64,000 bases of DNA from Coniferiporia sulphurascens (taxonomy: Eukaryota; Basidiomycota; Agaricomycetes; Hymenochaetales; Hymenochaetaceae), in the NCBI GenBank assembly GCA_002794785.1, contig NBBA01000009.1, forward strand, positions 744,001 through 808,000, written 5' to 3'. This document shows positions 23,165-33,784 of this stretch, piece after piece. Every line of letters begins with the position of its first letter. Within the stretch, counting starts at the first letter, position 1. Position numbers and translations under genes: made by a program. Under the pieces are notes generated by a model that saw nothing but the letters and a program-made list of their open reading frames with translations, searched no databases and had not been told where the DNA came from.

Positions 23165-24645
23165 ATGACCCGCCTTGCACAACTCTCTGTCCTCCTTTTC
23201 TCTGCGCTTGCTGCATTCACAGACGTCAGCGCTGCGCCTGCTCCCTTCCGCTCAAAGCGTGAGCCTGCAATTACGCAGACCGCGGTCGACTTTAAACAAC
23301 TCGAGTATGTCCGGCTATTAACTCATCCACCCGCATATACCCTGTATTCTGACCTACTTATCACGTATCACAGCTACTCGCAGTTCCAAATATCAGATGG
23401 GGTAGGAGGCAACGCCGAGGCAGAGGCGAACGCTGTATTCGTTGATCCCTTTGCGGGCACGGACCTTGCTACTGTCTCGTCTGATGTACTCGCCGCTGTA
23501 CAGGCTATGCGCGAAGCGGCTGAGTCTGCGGAAACGGATGAGTTTGACCCGCAGATTGATGCTGCATCTGGCACGGCTGCGGCTGCGCTGCAGGTCGGGA
23601 AGATCAAGAATAAGGTGCTCAAGTTGACTGGTGAGGTACAGGGGATTAATATCAAGGTTGGCTTTGTTTCTGAAATAAAATACTTTGAAAATTGAACTGA
23701 ACGCTCTTTTTGATTGATTGATTTGCACTCGTAGATCGCACAAGCCAAGGCTGCCGGAAGTGACACGTCGTTCCTCGAGAGTGACCTCGCTGCGGAGCAG
23801 ACAAAGCTTACTACGAATATCGCTACTGACAAGGCCAGCGCGGGTGCGGCATCCCAGGGCGTTGTTGTTTCCTCGGGCACGGACGCATCCTCTTCCTCTG
23901 CGACGGTGTCGGCCACGGATTCGGCCTCCTCTGCGGCTGCTAGCGTCCCTTCGAGAATGATCAAGAAATCGAACAAGGGCAAGAACGCATCCACAACGTC
24001 GACTGTTGCGGACGCGACGGCATCGGCGACGACGTCCGCAGCAGACGCAGCGGCAACGACATCCGCTGCTGTGACGCAAACTGCTGCTGATTTCAAGCAG
24101 CTTGAGTGCGTGGTGCCTCTCCATATGCTTATACTCTGTCTGACGTCCCACATATCACAGCTATTCGCAGTTCCAGATCTCCGACGGCGTAGGAGGTAAC
24201 GCCGAGGCGGAGGCGAATGCCGTCTTTGTCGACCCTTTCGCGGGCACAGACCTTGCCACGGTCTCGTCTGATGTACTCGCTGCTGTGCAAGCCATGCGTG
24301 AGGCTGCCGAGTCAGCAGAGACCGATGACTTTGATCCGCAGATCGCGGCTGCAACTGGTGCAGCTGCGGACGCGCTGCAGGTTGGGAAAATCAAGAACAA
24401 GGTGTTGAAGCTGACGGGTGAGGTACAGGGAATTAACATCAAGGTCAGTACTGGTGCTGGTCCCTGCTTTGGGGTATGGAAGTCATGAAAACTGAACGCC
24501 ATCCGTACAGATCGCACAGGCCAAGGCTGCAGGGAGCGACACGTCGAGTCTCGAGAGTGATCTTGCCGCGGAGCAGACTAAGCTCATTACTAATATTGCT
24601 ACCGATAAGGCTAGTGCGGGTGCAGCTTCCCAGGGCGTAGCGTAG
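23165..24645 (+). CDS. Agaricomycete small secreted protein with internally duplicated module
   Basis: Exons 23165-23304, 23374-23656, 23735-24105, 24161-24443 and 24511-24645 give 403 residues. A clear signal peptide (MTRLAQLSVLLFSALAAF, cut near DVSA/APAP) precedes the mature chain. The body is two copies of one module. Each copy starts with TQTA-DFKQLDYSQFQISDG, continues with GNAEAEANAVFVDPFAGTDL, and ends KLTGEVQGINIK then IAQAKAAGSDTS. They are joined by a Ser/Thr/Ala-rich linker with a basic KKSNKGKN patch. The module matches the family usually named 'small secreted protein' in white-rot and mycorrhizal Agaricomycetes, normally a single module of about 170 residues. The second exon of each module is exactly 283 nt and both introns keep their phase, so the duplication copied genomic DNA. 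No enzymatic function is known. Confidence 0.85.
23268..23864 (+). repeat. First copy of the duplicated secreted-protein module
   Basis: Runs from the TQTAVDFKQL codons to AGAASQGV and includes two introns (69 and 78 nt). The exonic parts are close to identical in protein to the second copy, while the introns differ in length and sequence. Boundaries are approximate. Confidence 0.75.
24068..24642 (+). repeat. Second copy of the duplicated secreted-protein module
   Basis: Same exon-intron plan as the first copy, including a 283-nt middle exon, with introns of 55 and 67 nt. Exon sequence remains much more alike than intron sequence. Boundaries are approximate. Confidence 0.75.
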
Positions 24646-25590
24646 ACAGCTTTTTCTCTTTCTAACATTCCTGTCTTGTCTTGCCTCGCCGCTCTTATCT
24701 GCTGTATGTGGTGTGGGTCGGTAGGGGATATTAGAGAGCGCGGCGTAGCTCTGAAGCGCGGTACATTCCATCAATGTACCGCCGGGTCTGATTTTGTTCG
24801 GGAGGTTTTTCTTATTGGCTTTTGTCTTTGATAAAAATGCAAAGGAACAAGGAATGTTAGGATTTTTTTTTCTCTCTCTCCTTCTGTGTGTACCTGCCAG
24901 TTGTGGACCGGGCCGAGTACCAGTGCTAAGGCTCGGAGTCGGTACAGTCAGGGATCGGTTATTTACATAATTGACGGGTTGGCGCTGGCCATTGAGGTTC
25001 TCTTTGGCCACGACTCGGGCATTCTACGCAAGGGAAAAAACGTTGGAATTCAGCCATACGCGGCGCGAGCGAATGCACTCCGTACTAACCAAGTATATCG
25101 TTTAACCAGTAGATAATCGCGCGAGGGAAACCGAGCGCGCATACAACAGGAAAAATACTACGAAAAATAATTCAAACTCCGACGCCGTCTCGGCATCGAG
25201 CTCGAACTTCAACAAAAAAGAACGATTACGATTGATGAAGGAATGGTAGAGGGGAGATTTACTTGTGTTTAACGGGCATCCGGCGGGGTCGCGCCGAGTT
25301 CCTCTTTCGGCTCGCGCTTATTACTCGATTATAATAATACTTGTGGGGAAGGACTTGATTCTATTGACTGCCAGGAGAGCGCTTTCTATTCCAATTTATC
25401 TCGATTAAATTTATCTTGATTTTTTTTTTGGTGCTAGCCTGGTTCCTGTTGAATTTATCATATTTTACTAGGATGCGACATTCCATTAGCTGGTGATATT
25501 ACTGTAACTGGTGCGGATCATCGCAGATCAAAAAAGCAAGCCGCCAGATGCCATTTCGGCGCATAGATTTCCATCGTTTCTCCAAATTAC
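24646..25590. other. Intergenic, 945 bases
   Basis: 3' region of the secreted protein gene followed by AT-rich sequence with several poly-A/T runs (for example near 24864 and 25420). I see no coding sequence with recognisable similarity and no RNA gene. Confidence 0.5.
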
Positions 25591-27228
25591 ATGCAGTCTG
25601 AGACGTACACGCCAGAGTCACTCACACCTGGGTCGACAGCGTACAAGAAAGCCCACAAGCAGTTTTTGAAGAGCAATCGCAGTAGACCTTCTGACGACTC
25701 GTTTGGCTGGTCGCCCTTCCGTGCAGCGGAGAAGAAGTACAAGGCGCGGTTCCCTCCTCCTGATTTGTCTGAAGATGTCCTCGACCTCGCGCTGCTTGAT
25801 GGTGAGCGGAAGGATGAGGTAGATGGAGGTAGTTGGAGAGGGAGAGCGGACGTTCTTGACGTACGCGAAGTGGGGACGAAAGCGATCTTAGGGAAGAGGC
25901 GAAGGCGAGCATATTGTATTCCACAAGTACCCGGTAAGTAGTTTTCTATGTGTTATTGTAAGAAGGAATTATCCTAACAACAAATCAAGGACTCGTGCTA
26001 CTTCCAGGATTTCTCAGCCCAGAGACCCAGCGAGACCTCGTCCGTTGGTGCCTCTCGGAACACGCCCGGTCGCCAAACCAGACGAACCTCGATACGCATT
26101 ACGACATTCCTGAGGAGGGGATTTGGAACCTACACGCGCGTTCCCTGGCAGAAGCACACCACGTTGCGAACAGCGCCAACCTCATCTATCCAAGGGAAAG
26201 CGATCCCGCAGCTGTGCCGGAGCCACCGGGCCCACGGAAGCTGGTCTCGAACACGCCCGCTAGCCCGCAGAACTTCCACGAGGTCGCGGGCCAACACAAG
26301 CCGCCGTGCACGGCGTCGCCGAACCTCGAGCCGGCGAGCGCGTCCGAGCTGCTGCCCAGACTGCGCTGGGCGAACATCGGCTGGTTCTACCACTGGGGCA
26401 CGAAGCAATACGACTTCGCGCGCGGGAAGGTGGAGGTTAGCGAACCGGTGAGGTCGATATGCAGGGACCTCGTTCGATCTGTTGATTGGAGTGATGCCTT
26501 TGGTGATGATGGCGCGTGTGCGCCCGAGGTCCGGGCTGGGTGGGGCGAAGCTGGTCCTGATTGGGATGGCTGGGAGTCGAGCTACGGTAAGATATTGGAG
26601 TAGGTGTTCTCGGGGGAGATCCCTGACTGACGATACTCATCATTCGATAGAGCCAGACGCGGGGATTGTTAATTTTTATCAGTACAAGGTGAGACATTTC
26701 AAAACCAATCTTCAATTCTATGATTTTGACTAGTCTATTATTCCATGCAGGATACACTGATGGGCCATGTTGACCGTTCAGAGGTCTGCGCAACCTCCCC
26801 TCTCGTCTCTCTCTCGTAAGTGGCACGAGCGCCCTGAAACTATCCCTTCTTACCCCATAAAGTTTGGGAAATGCCGCCGTCTTCCTCATCGGGGGCCTTA
26901 CACGAGATGAAAAGCCCGTGGCCATTCTTCTGCGATCTGGGGATGTAGTCATGATGGCTGGACCAGGGTGCAGGCGGGCATATCATGGTTGGTAGTTTTA
27001 ACGTGATTAGGTTAGGGAACGGGAGAAGCAGCTGAAGTTTTTCCTTCCTCAGGCGTTCCGAGGATTTTAGAGGGGACTCTCCCTGCCCATCTACAACCAA
27101 AGTCGGAAGAAGGCTCTGACTGGGCCGCGTTCGGGAGATACCTGCAGACGACACGCATCAATGTAAACGTGAGACAAGTATTCCCTAGGGACTTTGATCC
27201 GTCGAAAAGCAACCATGCGGGGCTGTAG
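25591..27228 (+). CDS. ABH1: ALKBH1-like Fe(II)/2-oxoglutarate dioxygenase
   Basis: Exons 25591-25933, 25990-26586, 26651-26688, 26751-26815, 26863-26987 and 27053-27228 give 447 residues. The AlkB core includes GLVLLPGFLSPETQRDLVRW, LRWANIGWFYHWGTKQYDF, AGIVNFYQYKDTLMGHVDRSE (iron-binding His and Asp), FLIGGLTRDEKPVAILLRSGD and GCRRAYHGVPRI (distal His). It ends RINVNVRQVF, where the Arg that binds 2-oxoglutarate is expected. The insert after WNLHAR and the GHVDRSE spelling place it with ALKBH1 rather than ALKBH2/3. Animal and yeast-type relatives demethylate tRNA (m1A) and DNA, in nucleus and mitochondria. The target here is not predictable. Exons 3 and 4 are short (38 and 65 nt). The gene meets CMC2 tail-to-tail. 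Confidence 0.88.
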
Positions 27229-27462
27229 ACGGCGGAGGGGGAAGGCCAAACGAGATATTTTCGCTGCACACCATCGGACCATTCATCCAGTTAGCGAAGC
27301 GCCGGAATCCCAAAGGCTCCAGATAGTGATCACGGAGCGGTGCCGCATGTTGATGTACTTAGTATATGTACATTATGCGGGCCTCATGGGCCCATGAGCG
27401 CAAGGGCGCTGTTTAGTCGGAAAACCTAGTACTCTATCACAAGATACCAAGCTGAGCGACCG

Positions 27463-27820
27463 TCAATCGTCCTGGTGGAGTTCGTCGAGGGCTTTCTTTC
27501 TCCGTTCAGCCCGAACTTTTGCGTCCTCATTATTGCGTGCTGTGCGGTCGACGCGCTGCGCATAACGAGCGGGTCATCTCAGTCATTTCATGATGGTCAG
27601 GCTGAGCCTGACGGCGTACCTCTTTCCGGAGACACATGTTCAGCTCGTGTTTAACGTCGTTGCAGCTGCCAAGGTACTTTGACCAGACGTTGGAATGGCA
27701 ACGTTCCAGCGCCTCGATAAAATCCCTGCAGGCTTTAGAATAGGGTTAGGGAGGCCAAGAACTTTTCACATAGAGGATTGCGAGCTTACAAAGAGTTTTT
27801 TCGGTCAGTTGCTGGTGCAT
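27463..27820 (-). CDS. CMC2: CX9C mitochondrial copper/COX assembly protein CMC2, with an apparent frame problem in exon 2
   Basis: A small twin-CX9C protein of the intermembrane space needed for cytochrome c oxidase assembly. Exons as read are 27820-27790, 27726-27620 and 27555-27463, giving 76 residues: MHQQLTEKTL, then IEALERCHSNVWSK, GSCNDVKHELNMCL and RTARNNEDAKVRAERRKKAL. The second CX9C pair is intact. The first is not. Codons for the expected leading Cys (CRDF-IEALERC) are present at 27731-27729 but sit one base out of frame, because the following T run has five bases where four would give a perfect CX9C. Splicing to the CAG just after those codons restores the downstream frame but replaces the Cys. 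The start and the MHxQL opening match yeast CMC2. Confidence 0.72.
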
Positions 27821-29172
27821 TTTGCAGCAACTTGAAATGTGCTCAGGGCCGCTGCAACTTGAGTCTCGAAGGGAAGACGCGGAATCGGAAGGGAAACACG
27901 CGTACGGGTACCGGCGGTTGACTGGCAGGGTGTGACCAGTGTATTCATTACGCGGCACCCCGATCCGGATCCAGCAAATGTTGTCCTAGTACCGACTCCT
28001 ACTCTACTGGGTTCGCAATACCGATGGTCGCCTGCTGCTCGTGCTCCGAATATTGCTACAGTCCGTGCTGTGCCGTAATAGTGTGTGGCGCTTGCCTCAT
28101 CAATGAGCATGCACCGTTCATGATTCAGGAACGTGAAACTCGTATCTGCTTTCCTATTAGTGTTTTTGCGGTCCTCCATGCATGTCCATCGTGGATTCCG
28201 GCGGACTCGAGTCTCAGTCGCCGAGTCTGCGCTATGAACCGATCATCGTCCAGCCGTGACAACCGGCGGCCAGCTACCGCCAGTGATTTACAGACAGTGG
28301 CTGGGCTCGGATCGAGCTACAAAATACAAACAAGATTCGCCTCAGATTAAAGCATAAGGACAACGTAAAGTTTGCTCCCTGATGGAATCCAGAAAAGCGC
28401 TGTTTCGGATTTATTGGCACATTTTTGAGGTACCCAAACGTCATGTGCGTACTTTGCCGCAAGCCTGGACTGTAAGAAAAGCTCGTCGTCTACTTTTCTA
28501 TACAACGTTGCTGCCGTCAGGACCTCGCTTTTGGGGCCATTCTCTTCGTCAAAACTTCGTCGGATTTTCCTCCTTTTCGCAACCGCCTGAGCGGTGAGTC
28601 GACCTTTTTTTAATACTGGATGATATGGATATAACCCAATTTCATTTGTTCGCGCAGGGTTTCCTGAAACGATCAATCGGAGAATTGGTGATCGTCTAAA
28701 AACGCGGAATTTGACCGTTCAGTCACTCTTGGAGTCATCATCTCAGGCGCCGTTAATCGGGCTGTACGGGAGCGCGCCGGGCTGCGTGATCAAATGTGGC
28801 TTCATTTCTGCCCTTACGTTTTGTTCTCCGGCCAAAGTGATGTCGGCATTTTCCTTTTGAGGCGACGGATACCTCAATTATACCGGAATTCAAAGCGCTT
28901 GTGCTTTCTCCAGGCCCTTAGTGCGAGGTTGCGCGCTATTGTCGAGCGCCAGGGATTTACGCTTTTTGTCAGTCGCCTCGAAAGCCACACGGGGCTTTTC
29001 GTTGCCAGAATATACGTGTTTCGACCTTCACAAGGCTATGTCTTATTCCAACAATTCCCGATCTCTGTAGTATAAAACTGTTTCTTCAGTGCTCATTGTA
29101 TCCCATCGAGCCCTCGTCCCTTCTACGCTTTTACACTTATCCTACGCATACTACCGCCCCTTCGTCACAACC
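27821..29172. other. Intergenic, 1.35 kb, no supported gene
   Basis: Lies between the start of CMC2 (minus) and the solo zinc-cluster gene (plus). Several open frames of 60-125 codons exist on both strands (for example 27805-28179 minus, 28024-28350 plus), but none shows family features or splice logic. The last 130 bases carry a TATA-like box and a pyrimidine-rich leader for the plus-strand gene. Confidence 0.45.
29071..29077 (+). promoter_or_regulatory. TATA box upstream of the zinc-cluster mini-gene
   Basis: TATAAAA about 100 bases before the ATG, followed by a C/T-rich stretch. It supports a genuine start for the mini-gene. Function inferred from position. Confidence 0.4.
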
Positions 29173-29485
29173 ATGTCTGGTCAAACTGGCCAGATGAGAA
29201 TTGCTCAAATGTACACCCCAGATAGGGTCCAGAGCGACGGCGGCAATGTTCTCCGAGGAAAGGCTTGCCATATATGCAAAGCCAGGAAAGTCAAAGTAAG
29301 TTGTTTTGAATTTATACTTGAAGATTCAAATTTACCTCTTGGCCAAACAGTGTGACCGAGGCCAGAACGGGGGACAATGTTCAAACTGTACAAAACAGAA
29401 TGTGCTTTGCATGCCCGCTGAGGTGAGATTAATCCGAACTCCTTTGGGCTTTATCAGTCTAATGGCTGCCAACTTTTAGAAATGA
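29173..29485 (+). CDS. Stand-alone Zn(II)2Cys6 cluster mini-protein (or truncated transcription factor)
   Basis: Exons 29173-29295 and 29351-29422 encode a perfect fungal Zn2Cys6 cluster: CHICKARKVKC (C-x2-C-x6-C), then GQCSNCTKQNVLC (C-x2-C-x6-C). It sits near the C-terminal end of a short protein starting MSGQTGQMRIAQMYTPD. The splice sites (GTAAGT...CAG, 55 nt) are ideal. A third exon after a 57-nt intron adds one Lys and stops at once (29480-29485), giving about 66 residues. There is no dimerisation coil and no fungal transcription factor domain downstream. It may be the surviving N-terminus of a decayed regulator, or a small DNA-binding protein in its own right. A related, more degraded sequence follows about 1.67 kb downstream. 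Confidence 0.5.
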
Positions 29486-29760
29486 ACGTGCCGCTCCCCA
29501 AACTACATCCTCTTTTTTTCCACATCGTTTCATTTCCAACGGGAACAATCCATTCCGCATTGTCTTACCATTGTACTTTTGACCCCGCGTACTAGATAGT
29601 TTCCGCGTCCAGTTTGTCTTGTGACTTAGAAAAGCCAATGTATGGATTGATGCGACTCCCATCCCCACAAGCAATTCCGGCGATGATCACGGTACTGAAC
29701 TAGCATGTCCGGTATCCAGAGTAGCTGAGACCCAAATCTGGCATTTTTGACCGTTTGCTC
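29413..29760 (+). repeat. Upstream copy of a diverged direct duplication
   Basis: Starts in the last coding bases of the zinc-cluster gene and covers its second intron and 3' flank. Shared words with the copy near 31.1 kb, in the same order, include GGTGAG, GGGCTTTAT(C/T)AGTCTAA, GAACGT..GCCG, GG(A/G)A/GCAATCC and AATCTGG. Overall identity is low, so the boundaries are estimates. Confidence 0.45.
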
Positions 29761-31086
29761 CACGTGAACTTCATGGCTAACGGCTTCTTAGAAAACCAGT
29801 GAAGACTATGTTATGGAGTTTTTGTTGAGCAAGAATACGACCTTGGTCCCTCAGACCTTTAGTCATAAGAGAAGGGCCATAGCAACTGACTGTCACAGTA
29901 AAGCCTTATAGTACGTTATAATTGGCTGCATAAGAATATGTCGTGCTGGGTTGTGCTGAAAGTGTCAAAAAATGCGCACTCCCATGACTTTCTTCTCGCT
30001 TTCATCGGTCAACTTCAACAAATAATTATGTTTCTCGCAATGCGACCTAGTACGGTAATATGGAAGGTTAGTCTTATTAAGGGCTAGCTCAACACCCATT
30101 GGATCAACAAGCGCGTGTGAGCCATCTTTCTTACAAGTTCCGAGTAGTACACAATAATACATATTTTATTTTCGACATGTCTCCCCCAAACGAACTCGTG
30201 GATCTAGAATTTAGAACACTCATGGCCCTGCTCCAATATTCATTCGAATCACTACTTAGTGCCACGTATGTACTAGTTTGGGTGAGAAACCTTGTGCCAT
30301 AAATGAGATTTCTACTATAAGTGGCATTGTTTCGAAGCTTGCTCGTTCAGGTTTACATTTCAAGCTACCTTCGATCTTCGATGCTAGTGTCATGCACCCA
30401 CGATTTTGCATCTCTGCAGGGATGTTCGACACCGGGATGCATAACGCCGGCGCAAAACGCAACAACGTCCGTTCCATGGCTAGGCACTGTTCCATATAAT
30501 TTTTTTGCCGTGGAACTTGTGGTTGTGGATCGCGTCGGGATATGCTTTATGGGGAGAAGTATTGCCCAGGCTGTGCCTGCATCCCCGGTAGCGCTCATGT
30601 TAATTTCCTCGGCCTTCTGGTGCAAAACTTGCAGCACCCTTTGCAAAGTATACAAAAAGCAAGGTTCAAATCCATAGCTTCGAGTCAGTCATAGTGGGAT
30701 CATTCCGTTACCGGTACCTGCATCATGTCTTATCCATTGGTAGAGACCCCCTGCTCGTATGGATGCTGTTATCCACAATGCTTACGTTGGTTCCTTAAGC
30801 CTTTATACATCCACACGGTGATGGCTGCCTCTTGACCCTGTTGTTGGAGTTATGCTCGGCGATTAAAATCCGGTCAGAATGGCTTCGGAAATCGGGACTC
30901 GGCAGGGTCGAGGTTAACAAAGGCAGGGTCCTTTGAGGAAAAGCCCGCCTCCCATTTAAAATTAGGGGATTAAAGGCGACTTCGTCTCGGGTCCATATAG
31001 GAACCCATGGACCTACTCGTGGATATGAAAAGCGAGAGGAGAGGATAACCGTAATGCACAGACAACACGTAAAGGCAACATTATCC
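29761..31086. other. Gene-poor stretch downstream of the zinc-cluster gene
   Basis: About 1.3 kb with only short, unconvincing frames on both strands. Likely decayed sequence between the two copies of the duplication. No transposase, reverse transcriptase or terminal repeats seen. Confidence 0.45.
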
Positions 31087-31400
31087 CCGCCCGCGACAGT
31101 GAGGTGAGTCTGGCTCTTCTGGGCTTTATTAGTCTAAGGAGTAACGCCGTTAAAACTGAAACAAGAGCTGAACGTTATGCCGAACCTTTATACACTCCCT
31201 TTTGAAGGTTCGTTTCACCTACAGCGGGAGCAATCCGCGCGTACCGTAAACCACCATGTCACTGTACCTTTCAAAAAGCGCATAATCTTGTCCGGGTTTT
31301 ATCTTGCATCTGTTGAGGCGGACGCATGGGCTAATAGGTGCTTTTGGTGTCAAACTGGCGCAGTCGGCTGTCTGAATGCAAATCTGGAATCTAGCATTTA
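31087..31400 (+). pseudogene. Decayed second copy of the zinc-cluster gene 3' part
   Basis: Aligns by eye with the end of the zinc-cluster gene and its following intron and flank. The GAG|GTGAG donor and the GGGCTTTATTAGTCTAA segment are kept, but the codons upstream no longer encode the cysteines of a Zn2Cys6 cluster. I read it as a tandem duplicate that has lost coding capacity. Confidence 0.4.
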
Positions 31401-31494
31401 AGACCGCCCACATAAACTGCCAATTAAATCTACGACAGTAGTCCAGAGCATAAAAATACTCGGGTGCGACGAACTTCAGCGGCGCTAGCCTTAA

Positions 31495-32064
31495 TCACCG
31501 CTTCCTTTGAACCTGGACATTATCCCATTTTGCCCTCTCCATGTCCTCCTTCCAGACCTCCTCTACATGTGGCCTGAGGTATCGAACGTCCTAAAGAAGT
31601 CAGCGTCACGTCAGCTGAATTGAGTCTGACGTGGAAACGGCCGAGGACAAGCACGAACCTCCTCCGGCTTGACCCACTGTTCCTTAGGCAAGTTCTTGTG
31701 CAGAACACTGGCCTGAGAGGCAACGCGGAAGCGGTAGATGCGGTCATACGACTCGCGGGCACTCAAGCGACCAAGGGCCTAGCAACATTGTCAAACCACA
31801 TATTAATCCTCAAAAAACGACAACTTACTTTCTGGACGTCGTCACGCTCCTCAACGACTGAATGTTGCGTCAGGCTTTTGTGAGCTTTCGCACAGAAGAC
31901 AGCTAAAGGCCGCACTCACGAAGGTCGTCGTACTTGAGGCCCATTTGCCTGTAGCCTGCGGCCTGCGCATACCAGTCCGATATCGGCTTAAACCAACGGT
32001 AAAGTGTGGGTGACTTGGTAATCTGAGGCGCCAGGGAGAAACCTAGAGGGCCAAAAATCGCCAT
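31495..32064 (-). CDS. QCR7: Ubiquinol-cytochrome c reductase subunit 7 (complex III, 14 kDa)
   Basis: Exons 32064-31920, 31857-31829, 31778-31659 and 31590-31495 give 129 residues, the usual Qcr7/UQCRB length. It reads [92 protein letters not shown] and [18 protein letters not shown]. This is collinear with yeast Qcr7, the matrix-side subunit that helps assemble cytochrome b into complex III. Exon 2 is 29 nt. The gene is divergent from the NDP kinase gene with 214 bases between the start codons, so the two probably share a promoter. Confidence 0.93.
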
Positions 32065-32278
32065 TTTGAAAGATGAGCAAGTGCAAGACGCGGAGGAACA
32101 GAAAGAAGTCGGGATTATTGATTACCTAAGCTTCCGTTCAAAATTGGAAGTGAACGCCACCGTGTAACAAGTATTAAAGTGTGCTTTAGATTCGTGACCC
32201 TGTTCGTCCATCCTGCCTCTGTTGTACCTCCTTCTCCTATTTTTTGCTTCCTTCCTACCCGTCTGCAACCAATCAAGT
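32065..32278. promoter_or_regulatory. Compact divergent promoter shared by QCR7 and NDP kinase
   Basis: Only 214 bases separate two start codons on opposite strands. On the NDP-kinase side, the leader is pyrimidine-rich (TTGTACCTCCTTCTCCTATT, then CTTCCTTCCTACCCGTC). No TATA box is obvious. Sharing a promoter is an inference from spacing. Confidence 0.45.
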
Positions 32279-32985
32279 ATGTCTAGGGCCGAGCAAACCT
32301 ACATTATGATCAAGGCAAGTCGGCCTTTCCGTTTGATTCGCATCGATGCTCACGCATACACCCACGCGTAGCCGGACGGCGTCCAGCGCAACCTCGTCGG
32401 GCCCATCATTGCCCGCTTTGAGCAGCGCGGCTTCAAACTTGTTGCGCTAAAGCTCGTCCATGCGACACCAGAGCACCTCGAGAAGCGTAGGTTTTTTTTG
32501 TTGCGATGTTGTGTTTGAACACGCGTGCGCGGTGTGTATCCTGATTCTGATCGATGGCGACAGACTATGAGGACCTCAAGGGCAAGCCTTTCTTCCCCGG
32601 GCTGATCAAGTACATGGCTGCCGGACCAGTCGTTGGCATGGTTTGGGAGGGCCTCGATGCCGTCAAGACTGGCCGCGCCATGCTTGGTGCAACGAACCCG
32701 CTCGCTTCAACCCCCGGTTAGTTTTCGTACTGATGGGTTTTCGCTCTTAGATAATGTCTAATATTCCGTTTTATAGGCACCATCCGAGGTGACTACGCCC
32801 TCGCCGTCGGCCGCAACATTTGCCACGGTTCCGACTCCGTCGAGAACGCCAAGAAGGAGATCGCTCTGTAAGCTCTGTGTTTAACAGTCTATACTTGCTT
32901 TGGTTGCTGAGACGGTCGATTTAGGTGGTTCCCGGAAGGAGTTGTCCAGTACAGAAATGTTGCGGAGGACTTGATCTTTGAGTAA
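32279..32985 (+). CDS. YNK1: Nucleoside diphosphate kinase
   Basis: Exons 32279-32314, 32372-32486, 32564-32716, 32777-32867 and 32925-32985 give 151 residues, the canonical NDPK size. It reads [55 protein letters not shown] and [18 protein letters not shown]. The active-site histidine block is [18 protein letters not shown], followed by [10 protein letters not shown]. It transfers the terminal phosphate between nucleoside di- and triphosphates through phospho-His. The first intron (32315-32371) is GC-AG with a strong AAG|GCAAGT donor. No GT donor nearby would keep the invariant KPDG motif. Confidence 0.96.
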
Positions 32986-33784
32986 AAGATTGGCAAAACT
33001 TGAGCGACTCGATGTTTAGTGAGAAAGAGAATGTTCTTTACATGAGATGTGTTTGTACGTTCAAAACCACAAGAATAGAGTCCAAATGTATAAACAAAAC
33101 CCATTACGCATGTTATAGAAAAGTTGAAGGGTAATACCGAGACTGATACTCGTTTACTAACCTCCAATTAACTCAAGTCCTGCAATTAGTGACCGCGATC
33201 GATCTAAGATTCTGTGCAGTTTATGCAATGGGCGTGGGAACAAACGCGCCGATCATTTCACTTAAGGAGGCCTAAGGAAGGCGGGGGACTCCGAGTACGC
33301 AACTTGAACTTGAAGTGCCTCAGCCTCTTCGACTCTAATCATGTTATAATGCATATTCCAATCGAGATACAGTCCTGCTATCAGCTCCATGAACATGCTT
33401 AACGACAAAGGAAACGGAAACGGTTATTAGTCTCCGGGACTGTGGGTGGTGCATGGACTTCATGGGAAACAGTGGACCAACTATGTCAAGTATCATTGGA
33501 CCACTGTGGAAACGGGATGCTTGATCTTGGCTCGTTCTCGTCACGCCTCCGACAATTACAGTCTTTCTTCCACGTGTATGGGCGATGATGGGTATACTTG
33601 CTTTCACAGGCCCGCACGGGATTACAAATATCCTGAATATCTCTAGGTTGTCAGATGAGGATTCGTTCTCATGGGAGTTTTGAAGAGTGTGGGCAGAGTC
33701 GCAGGGTCGACGCAATATCAGGCGCGCTCCGTCTTGGTGCCAAGGACGTCGGACTGACCTCCCGTCGTTGACCCCTGCTGCGCC
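32986..33784. other. Intergenic, 800 bases
   Basis: Separates the NDP kinase gene from the DOMON-b561 gene, both on plus. One 123-codon minus-strand frame (33344-33715) has no recognisable features. Nothing else is supported. Confidence 0.5.

Noticed and set aside
23374..24354. A 326-codon open frame on the minus strand
   Set aside because: Antisense shadow of the small secreted protein gene. The plus strand has a signal peptide, conserved module and correct splicing, and the minus frame is Ala/Ser-rich low complexity produced by its codon bias and duplication.
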